From Rhodobiaceae bacterium (GTDB lineage: Bacteria; Pseudomonadota; Alphaproteobacteria; Parvibaculales; Parvibaculaceae), in contig NVWR01000003.1 in the NCBI GenBank assembly GCA_002746275.1, forward strand, positions 251,789 to 262,620: 10,832 bases of DNA, in the 5' to 3' direction. Of this stretch, positions 5,606-10,832 are shown piece by piece. Below the pieces are notes generated by a model. It saw only the letters and a list, made by a program, of their open reading frames with translations. It was not told the DNA's origin and made no database searches. Both the position numbers and the translations under genes were made by a program. Each line of letters begins with the position of its first letter. Positions within the stretch are counted from its first letter, which is position 1.

Positions 5606-6756
5606 CCCGCGTCCAACACGCCCAGCGGCTTGAACAGGCCAGGCGTATTGTTGTGAAAATCGGCTCTGCACTTCTGGTCGATGCTGACACGGGAAAACTC
5701 AACCGCACCTGGCTTGACGCTTTAATGGACGACATCGCCACCATGCGCGACCGCGGCCAAGATGTGGTGATCGTCTCCTCGGGCGCCATTGCGTTAGGAC
5801 GCCATGCATTGGGCTTGCCTGCGGGCTCACTCAAGCTAGAGGAAAGCCAAGCGGCAGCGGCTGCCGGACAAATCCACCTTGCCCATGCTTTTCAGGCCTC
5901 TCTTGCGGAGCGCAATCTCTCTACCGCCCAAATACTGGTAACCCTGGATGACACGGAGCAACGGCGTCGCTACCTCAATGCAAGGTCAACCATCACCACT
6001 CTGTTGAAGTTGGGTGCGGTCCCCGTCATCAATGAAAATGACACGGTGGCCACCAGCGAAATCCGCTACGGCGACAATGACCGGCTTGCCGCACGGGTCG
6101 CGTCTATGGTGAGCGCCGACTGCCTCGTCCTGCTCTCCGATGTCGACGGGCTTTACTCCGCCCCTCCTGGAGAGGCGGGCGCTGAGCACATTGCCAAAGT
6201 CACCGCCATCACGCAGGAAATTGAAGCAATGGCCGGGGACGCTGGGTCCGACCTGTCACGCGGCGGCATGAAGACAAAAATCACGGCCGCAAAGATTGCC
6301 ACCCAGTCTGGCTGCCACATGGTGATTGCCAACGGCCACACACAGCATCCTCTGCAGGCGATTTCCGAAGGCGCGCGCTGCACTTGGTTTGAAGCCCATT
6401 CCGACCCTGTGACCGAACGCAAACGCTGGATCGCCGCGACCTTACAACCCGCAGGCACACTTACAATCGATCAAGGGGCAGTGAACGCCCTTGCCAATGG
6501 AGGTAGCCTGTTGCCCGCAGGCGTCGCCTCTATCCAGGGAACCTTCCAGCGCGGCGACGCGGTATTGGTTGAAAACCAGGCGGGTGAAGAAGTTGCCCGC
6601 GGCCTCATCGCATACGAAAAGACAGATGCCTGTGCAATCGCAGGTCATAACAGCAGTGAAATCGAGGCCCTCTTGGGCTATCGTGGACGCACGGAGATGA
6701 TCCACCGCGACGATCTTGTTTTGAACAAGACTCTCAAAGTGGAACCAAAAGGATAG
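5602..6756 (+). CDS. proB: glutamate 5-kinase with PUA domain
   Basis: ProB phosphorylates glutamate to glutamyl-5-phosphate, the first and normally feedback-inhibited step of proline synthesis. The product has 384 residues from ATG 5602. The amino-acid-kinase domain shows [11 protein letters not shown] (K19), VSSGAIALG (58-66), NENDTVAT (144-151) and [11 protein letters not shown] (157-167), then LLSDVDGLY and the GGMKTKI nucleotide loop. The PUA domain runs from about 284 to 377. The ATG overlaps the obgE stop (ATGA), with AAGGG about 8 nt upstream. An in-frame GTG at 5593 would add three residues and cannot be excluded. ProA follows after 3 nt, so the two enzymes of the labile intermediate are made together. 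All catalytic motifs are intact. Confidence 0.96.
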   Translation: MTRVQHAQRLEQARRIVVKIGSALLVDADTGKLNRTWLDALMDDIATMRDRGQDVVIVSSGAIALGRHALGLPAGSLKLEESQAAAAAGQIHLAHAFQASLAERNLSTAQILVTLDDTEQRRRYLNARSTITTLLKLGAVPVINENDTVATSEIRYGDNDRLAARVASMVSADCLVLLSDVDGLYSAPPGEAGAEHIAKVTAITQEIEAMAGDAGSDLSRGGMKTKITAAKIATQSGCHMVIANGHTQHPLQAISEGARCTWFEAHSDPVTERKRWIAATLQPAGTLTIDQGAVNALANGGSLLPAGVASIQGTFQRGDAVLVENQAGEEVARGLIAYEKTDACAIAGHNSSEIEALLGYRGRTEMIHRDDLVLNKTLKVEPKG

Positions 6757-6759
6757 GCC

Positions 6760-8049
6760 ATGAGCATCGCTGACCTGAACGCAGCAAATGATGATGTCAA
6801 AACCCTTATGGCTGGCATCGGACGACGTGCGCGCCTCGCCGCCAAGGCATTGGCTCTGGTCCCCACCAAACAAAAAGACGCAGCACTTCTCGCAAGCGCA
6901 ATGCTGGTACGCGCGAATGCCGGTGACATCCTGGAAGCAAACCTGCTCGACATGGAAGTGGGCCGCAAAAAAAGTCTCTCCGACGCATTGCTCGACCGGT
7001 TGATGCTGGATGATGCCCGCATCGAAGCCATCGCCAAAGGCATCGAGGAAGTCGCCTCATTAAAAGATCCTGTGGGAGATGTGATGGCCAATTGGGACCA
7101 GCCCAGCGGGCTCAACATTTCCCGCGTGCGTGTGCCGCTGGGTGTCATTGGCGTGATTTACGAAAGCCGCCCCAATGTCACTGCCGATGCTGCCGTGCTT
7201 TGCCTCAAGGCAGGCAACGCCGCCATCTTGCGCGGCGGCTCGGAAAGCTTCCATTCAAGTCGCGCTATCTTTGCAAGTCTTGAAGAAGGCATGGACGCCG
7301 CCAACCTGCCAGAGGGAACCGTTCAGATTGTACCCACAACGGACCGCGACGCGGTTGGCGAGATGCTGAAAGGCCTGGATGGAAATCTTGACCTCATCAT
7401 TCCCCGTGGAGGTCGCAGCCTTATCGAACGTGTTCAAAATGACGCCCGTGTGCCGGTCTTTGCCCATCTTGAGGGGCTCTGCCATGTCTATGTGGACGGC
7501 GACGCTGACCTGGATATGGCGCGCGAGATTGTGGTGAACGCAAAAATGCGCCGCACCGCCATCTGCGGCTCTGCGGAAACTGTGTTGGTAGACAAAGCCG
7601 CCGTCACCACGCATATGGCACCTATTGTAGCGGCCCTTCTTGATGCCGGGTGCGAAGTACGCGGTGACGATGCCACACAAAAAGCAGACGCGAGAGTTAA
7701 GCCCGCGACCAACACCGACTTTGAAACCGAATATCTCGATGCCATTATTTCCATCGCCGTGGTGGACGGCGTGAAGGATGCCATGCGCCATATCAGCGAA
7801 TATGGTTCCGACCACACCGATTGCATCGTTACGGAGAATGTTGAAACCGCCACTCGGTTTTTAAACGAAGTCGATAGCGCGATCGTGCTGCACAATGCCT
7901 CGACGCAATACGCCGACGGCGGTGAATTCGGCATGGGCGCAGAAATTGGGATTGCCACCGGAAAATTCCACGCACGCGGACCCGTTGGCCTTGAGCAGTT
8001 GACCAGCTTCAAATACCAGGTCCGCGGCAGCGGCCAGGTGCGCCCTTAA
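6760..8049 (+). CDS. proA: gamma-glutamyl phosphate reductase
   Basis: ProA reduces glutamyl-5-phosphate to glutamate semialdehyde with NADPH, which then cyclises on the way to proline. The product has 429 residues, near the family norm. Visible motifs are [18 protein letters not shown] (NADPH-binding entry), [25 protein letters not shown] and the catalytic region [12 protein letters not shown] with the nucleophile Cys at residue 269. The C-terminal [22 protein letters not shown] block is also present. AAAAGGA (6747-6753) supplies a good ribosome binding site inside the end of proB. It forms a tight pair with proB. A 52-nt gap with no terminator separates it from nadD, so read-through is likely. 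Confidence 0.97.
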   Translation: MSIADLNAANDDVKTLMAGIGRRARLAAKALALVPTKQKDAALLASAMLVRANAGDILEANLLDMEVGRKKSLSDALLDRLMLDDARIEAIAKGIEEVASLKDPVGDVMANWDQPSGLNISRVRVPLGVIGVIYESRPNVTADAAVLCLKAGNAAILRGGSESFHSSRAIFASLEEGMDAANLPEGTVQIVPTTDRDAVGEMLKGLDGNLDLIIPRGGRSLIERVQNDARVPVFAHLEGLCHVYVDGDADLDMAREIVVNAKMRRTAICGSAETVLVDKAAVTTHMAPIVAALLDAGCEVRGDDATQKADARVKPATNTDFETEYLDAIISIAVVDGVKDAMRHISEYGSDHTDCIVTENVETATRFLNEVDSAIVLHNASTQYADGGEFGMGAEIGIATGKFHARGPVGLEQLTSFKYQVRGSGQVRP

Positions 8050-8101
8050 ATCAAGCCCCAGAGGCAATTGAGAAAAACCCTCCGCAATCGGAAGACTATT
8101 T

Positions 8102-8701
8102 GTGCCGTCACATTCTCTCAACGCGCCGCAAGGACTGAAAATCGGACTTCTGGGCGGCTCCTTTAATCCCGCTCATGAGGGCCATCGACACATCTCCCTG
8201 ATGGCCCTGCGACAACTCGAGCTCGATCAAATCTGGTGGCTGGTTTCCCCCCAGAACCCGCTCAAATCTGAAACGGATATGGCGCCCCTCAGCGTGCGGC
8301 TCAAAAACGCCCGACAGCTCGCCCGCCACCCCCGCATTCATGTGACAGACATTGAGACGGGCCTTGGCACGCGCTACACCGTCGATACAGTCCATGCTTT
8401 GCAGAGCAGGTTCCGGGACACCCATTTCATCTGGCTGATGGGTGCCGACAATATGATCCAGCTGCCCCGCTGGGAAAAATGGCGCACGCTCATGGAGACC
8501 ATCCCGGTGGCTGTTTATCCTCGCCCCGGATACACATTGAAAGCCCGGCTTTCCCCAGCGGCCGCGACCTATCGCGCAGCCTGGCTGGACGCGAGCGACG
8601 CCAAAGCCCTGCCCACATCGACCCCACCTGCCCTTTGTTTTCTCGAAGGTCCCCAAAACTCCCTGTCAGCGACCTCAATGCGAAGCAAAAAAGACACTTA
8701 A
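8102..8701 (+). CDS. nadD: nicotinate-nucleotide adenylyltransferase
   Basis: NadD adenylates nicotinate mononucleotide to deamido-NAD, the penultimate step of NAD synthesis. The product has 199 residues from a GTG at 8102, with GGAAG (8090-8094) 7 nt upstream. The Rossmann-type nucleotidyltransferase signature GGSFNPAHEGH (18-28) carries both catalytic His residues. WWLVSPQNPLK (about 44-54), FIWLMGADNM and PRW are the conserved substrate-binding stretches. Near the end, SATSMR (189-194) is the counterpart of the ISSTxIR motif, and the protein stops five residues later. It therefore lacks the short C-terminal helix seen in enterobacterial NadD, a shortened end I would still expect to be functional. 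It sits between proA and rsfS as in other alphaproteobacteria. Confidence 0.95.
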   Translation: MPSHSLNAPQGLKIGLLGGSFNPAHEGHRHISLMALRQLELDQIWWLVSPQNPLKSETDMAPLSVRLKNARQLARHPRIHVTDIETGLGTRYTVDTVHALQSRFRDTHFIWLMGADNMIQLPRWEKWRTLMETIPVAVYPRPGYTLKARLSPAAATYRAAWLDASDAKALPTSTPPALCFLEGPQNSLSATSMRSKKDT

Positions 8702-8755
8702 CTCATTGAAATTAAGCAGTTTTTCCCAAAAATACGCGTTGGGCACTCCGTTTCG

Positions 8756-8784
8756 TTGCAAAACCACCTGCAAGAGGCCATATT
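8756..8784 (+). promoter_or_regulatory. weak candidate promoter for the rsfS leader
   Basis: TTGCAA (8756-8761) and CATATT (8779-8784) are each four of six to consensus with a 17-bp spacer. The predicted start near 8791 would coincide with the beginning of the structured element at 8795. Weak by itself. Confidence 0.25.
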
Positions 8785-8794
8785 TCGGGAGAGG

Positions 8795-8865
8795 GGGGTA
8801 ATCTGCTCTTCTTGCGGAAGCCAAAAAGCACCCCGCCGGACAAAGCATAGGGACCCCGAAAGGGG
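8795..8865 (+). promoter_or_regulatory. structured leader upstream of rsfS
   Basis: The gap after nadD has no gene on either strand that I can support. It can fold as an imperfect stem: GGGGT (8795-8799), bulge AATCT, GCT (8805-8807) and CTTC (8808-8811) pair with GAAG (8817-8820) and AGCACCCC (8827-8834). A second hairpin, CCCC-GAAA-GGGG (8854-8865), ends two bases before the AAGGAG Shine-Dalgarno. I recognise no known riboswitch. A translational control element is possible. Confidence 0.35.
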
Positions 8866-8867
8866 AC

Positions 8868-8882
8868 AAGGAGATATCCCTG
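8868..8882 (+). promoter_or_regulatory. strong Shine-Dalgarno followed by CTG in the rsfS frame
   Basis: AAGGAG (8868-8873) lies 6 nt before CTG at 8880, which is in frame with rsfS. There is no ATG, GTG or TTG in that frame between them and the ATG at 8997. That ATG has no Shine-Dalgarno. If CTG is used, RsfS gains 39 residues. Confidence 0.45.
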
Positions 8883-8996
8883 AGCGCACACAATACGGAC
8901 CATCATGTCCCATCCCAGACCCAGGATCTTTCCCAGGCTGGGACTCGCACCCGTTCAAATACGGATAGCAATTCAACCCAACCTCATTCGCAAGAA

Positions 8997-9332
8997 ATGC
9001 TGGACCTCATTGTCACCTGTCTCGACGATGACAAAGCCGAGGACATTGTTTCGATCTGCCTTGAGGGAAAATCAGCCATTGCCGATCACATGGTCGTCGC
9101 GAGTGGCCGTTCGCAGCGCCATGTCGGCGCCTTGGCGGACCATCTCGCACGCCGGATCAAGGAAGCCGGATACGGGGCAGCCCGTATCGAAGGCAAAGCC
9201 CAAGGCGATTGGGTCCTGCTCGATGGCGGCGATGTGGTTGTCCACATCTTCCGTCCAGAGGTTCGTGACTTTTACAAGCTGGAACAGATGTGGTCTGCCG
9301 ACGTATCAGCTGACCGGATTGCCCTTAGCTAA
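8997..9332 (+). CDS. rsfS: ribosome silencing factor RsfS (conservative start)
   Basis: RsfS binds L14 on the 50S subunit and blocks subunit joining when nutrients are low. From the ATG at 8997 the product has 111 residues. Conserved blocks are LDDDKAEDIVSICLEGKS, ADHMVVASGRSQRHV, WVLLDGGDVVVHIFRPEVRDFYKLEQMW and a short tail. Compared with E. coli RsfS this start cuts into the beginning of the first helix. Alphaproteobacterial RsfS proteins usually carry an N-terminal extension. The frame is open upstream to 8802, and a strong AAGGAG followed by CTG at 8880 gives a 150-residue alternative. I list the first standard start codon but consider the CTG start at least as likely. Neighbours nadD and rlmH are the standard partners. 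Confidence 0.9.
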   Translation: MLDLIVTCLDDDKAEDIVSICLEGKSAIADHMVVASGRSQRHVGALADHLARRIKEAGYGAARIEGKAQGDWVLLDGGDVVVHIFRPEVRDFYKLEQMWSADVSADRIALS

Positions 9333-9391
9333 GCCATTCATTGCGGGTCTGGGTTTTTGAAATAAGCCTGGCCGAGAAGTGAGAACCGACA

Positions 9392-9877
9392 ATGCGGGTC
9401 GAGATCATTGCTGTGGGCCGCATGAAACCAAGCGCGGAGAAGGATCTGTTCGATAGATTCTTAGAGCGCTTCAACGGCCTCGGCCGAGGCCAAGGTCTCG
9501 GCCCCTTGAACCTCACGGAAATAGAGGAAAAACGCCCGCTATCCAGAAAGGAACTGGCTCTGCGGGAAGGAGAAAAAATCCTCGCCGCCCTGCCTAAGGA
9601 GACCAAACTTGTCGCCTTAGATGAGCGCGGCAAAGCTCTTGAAAGCGCTCAGTTTGCAAAAAGGCTCAAAGACTGGCGCGACGAGGGAGTTCAAAACACG
9701 ACTTTTGTCATTGGTGGTGCGGGCGGCTTGAGCGACGCAATCCGGGCCCGTGCTGATCTCACCATTTCCTTTGGTCAGCAGACCTGGCCCCACATGCTCA
9801 CCCGCGCCATGCTGACCGAACAGCTCTACCGAACAGCAACAATCCTGGCTGGCCATCCCTACCACCGAGAGGGATAA
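9392..9877 (+). CDS. rlmH: 23S rRNA (pseudouridine-1915-N3)-methyltransferase
   Basis: RlmH methylates pseudouridine 1915 in helix 69 of 23S rRNA in assembled 70S ribosomes, using S-adenosylmethionine. The product has 161 residues, normal for alphaproteobacteria. The SPOUT-fold signatures are FVIGGAGGLSD (105-115), WPHMLTRAMLTEQLYR (132-147) and the C-terminal HPYHRE (155-160). The N-terminus MRVEIIAVGRMK is typical. A Gly-rich loop at about 29-37 replaces the shorter loop of the E. coli protein. The Shine-Dalgarno is weak (GAGAAGTGAG upstream of 9392). A 59-nt gap to rsfS without a clear terminator suggests co-transcription. Confidence 0.95.
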   Translation: MRVEIIAVGRMKPSAEKDLFDRFLERFNGLGRGQGLGPLNLTEIEEKRPLSRKELALREGEKILAALPKETKLVALDERGKALESAQFAKRLKDWRDEGVQNTTFVIGGAGGLSDAIRARADLTISFGQQTWPHMLTRAMLTEQLYRTATILAGHPYHREG

Positions 9878-9902
9878 ATTCGGCGCAAACAGAAGCATTT
9901 TC

Positions 9903-9935
9903 AGCAGGTTTGATCTAGGGTTACGCCAACCTGTT
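9903..9935 (+). promoter_or_regulatory. competing hairpins between rlmH and the gpmI homologue
   Basis: The AACC at 9928-9931 can pair either with a distant arm (AGCAGGTT 9903-9910 with AACCTGTT 9928-9935, one G-U pair) or with the nearby GGTT (9919-9922). No T-run follows. A weak -35-like TTGTCA starts at 9934. Its function is unclear and it may be chance. Confidence 0.2.
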
Positions 9936-10017
9936 GTCAAAAGTGATTCTATTTGAAAATCCCACCCGGCACCGATCCAGTGCCTGGCGTAAACATGTCT
10001 GTGGAGACAAAACCTTG

Positions 10018-10832
10018 ATGGCTCGCGCGACCAAAATTGAACCTGTTGTGCTCGCCGTCCTAGACGGATGGGGCAATCGCGCCGAAGCAAAGGACAATGC
10101 AATTGCAAACGCCAAGACACCGATTTTCGATCGGTTAGCGGCACGCGGCGTCAGGACCATGCTTGCAGCAGGCGGTGAGGCCGTCGGACTGCCTGCCAAC
10201 CAGCCGGGAAACGCGGAAGCTGGCCACCGGACGATTGGAACCGGCCGCACCGAGCCCCAATTCGCCAGCAGGGTTGCAGACGCCATCAATGCAGAAGGCA
10301 CCGAGCGCCTATCCAACAACAACGTCTTGCAGGAACTGATCCAAAAAGCCCGCAACGTCGGCGGCACCGTCCATTTAATGGGCTTGATCTCTCCCGCAGG
10401 AGTTCAAGGTCACCAATATCATCTGGCAGTCCTTGCCGCCATGCTCAGCCATGAAGGCGTTCAGGTTTGGATCCATGCCATTCTCGACGGTGAGGATGAC
10501 GACCCTCAAGCAGGCGCAGACCATCTAGCGGAATTTCTCAGAGACATTGAAGGCGCCGAGAATGCAACTCTGGCCACTGTCATGGGGCGTCGCTACGCCC
10601 TTGATCGCCTGCATCGTCCCGCGCACCTGACATCAGCTTTGCAAACCATCACCGAGGCCGAAGCCCCGACGAGGGAATACGCTGTGAGCTACATCACCTC
10701 TTGTTACGACAAGGGCCTGTCTGACGCAGATGTGCCGCCCGCTGCCATGAGCGGCTATGGCGGTCTGCGGCAGGATGACATCCTGTTGCTCACGCTACTG
10801 CGGGCTGATAGCGCAGGAGCGCTGATGGCTGG
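10018..10832 (+). CDS. GpmI-like (phosphoglycerate mutase family) protein lacking catalytic serine, 3' end outside window
   Basis: The frame is open for 271 codons to the window edge. Overall architecture is that of cofactor-independent phosphoglycerate mutase (alkaline phosphatase superfamily): LDGWG (D16), GEAVGLP, the GN-E--GH loop, HLMGLIS, HAILDG and GRRYALDR are all in order. The family's catalytic Ser in GNSEVGH is Ala66 here (GNAEAGH). Further substitutions at positions that bind the substrate in known GpmI are GVHSH to GVQGH (Gln130), DGRDTPP to DGEDDDP (Glu159) and FRADRAR to LRADSAG (Ser265). NIGAGR is TIGTGR. Metal-ligand Asp16 and Arg191/Arg197 remain. The family's other metal ligands lie beyond the window. 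GGAG (10003-10006) lies 11 nt before the ATG. The downstream position after rlmH is where alphaproteobacteria often carry gpmI. I expect a catalytically altered or non-mutase homologue and therefore give no symbol. It is not obviously a decaying pseudogene, since the frame is intact. Confidence 0.85.
   Translation, partial: MARATKIEPVVLAVLDGWGNRAEAKDNAIANAKTPIFDRLAARGVRTMLAAGGEAVGLPANQPGNAEAGHRTIGTGRTEPQFASRVADAINAEGTERLSNNNVLQELIQKARNVGGTVHLMGLISPAGVQGHQYHLAVLAAMLSHEGVQVWIHAILDGEDDDPQAGADHLAEFLRDIEGAENATLATVMGRRYALDRLHRPAHLTSALQTITEAEAPTREYAVSYITSCYDKGLSDADVPPAAMSGYGGLRQDDILLLTLLRADSAGALMA

Noticed and set aside
7255..7815. 186-residue minus-strand reading frame inside proA
   Set aside because: It is antisense to conserved proA codons and carries no recognisable domain; it is a codon-bias shadow.
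8905..9360. 151-residue plus-strand frame overlapping rsfS
   Set aside because: It reads the conserved rsfS sequence out of frame and has no recognisable motifs.
1..10832. Mobile elements, CRISPR arrays, tRNA or rRNA genes
   Set aside because: I saw no transposase or integrase motifs, no regularly spaced repeats, and no tRNA or rRNA signature sequences on either strand.

Overview
This window is a chromosomal stretch of an alphaproteobacterium. The gene order rplU-rpmA-GNAT-GNAT-obgE-proB-proA-nadD-rsfS-rlmH-gpmI is the conserved ribosome/proline/NAD cluster of Rhizobiales-like and Parvibaculum-like alphaproteobacteria, and the protein motifs agree. That lineage assignment rests on remembered synteny, not on a search. 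I see no phage, transposon, CRISPR, tRNA or rRNA signal.

Left part (1-2513): a partial minus-strand gene of the DUF6502 type (1-747) diverges from a plus-strand unit. The 261-base gap between it and tetR is unusually rich. It holds two 17-bp palindromes (771-787, 800-816), a good sigma70-type promoter (795-823) and a 5' hairpin at the predicted transcription start. It also holds a perfect 10-bp terminator hairpin with a T-run (937-972) and a second promoter ending only 7 nt before the tetR ATG. This looks like a small RNA gene of about 140 nt followed by a leaderless tetR mRNA. The BetI-type TetR regulator is translationally coupled (4-nt overlap) to a phytanoyl-CoA-dioxygenase-like Fe(II)/2-oxoglutarate oxygenase, so the two probably form a regulator-target pair.

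Middle part (2514-8049): a consensus-like promoter (2572-2599) lies inside an 8-bp inverted repeat and drives rplU-rpmA (ribosomal proteins L21 and L27), which ends at a strong terminator (3361-3390). Two related RimJ/RimL-type N-acetyltransferases overlap by one base. They are followed by obgE (50S assembly GTPase), proB (overlapping obgE by four bases) and proA, the first two steps of proline synthesis.

Right part (8102-10832): nadD (NAD synthesis), rsfS (ribosome silencing factor) and rlmH (23S rRNA pseudouridine methyltransferase) are followed by the first 271 codons of a gpmI homologue. A 178-nt gap precedes the rsfS Shine-Dalgarno. It contains a possible structured leader and a strong Shine-Dalgarno followed by a CTG codon in the rsfS frame. 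The gpmI homologue is the most unusual gene. It keeps the family fold motifs, but the catalytic serine is alanine and several other phosphoglycerate-binding positions are replaced, so it is unlikely to be an ordinary phosphoglycerate mutase.
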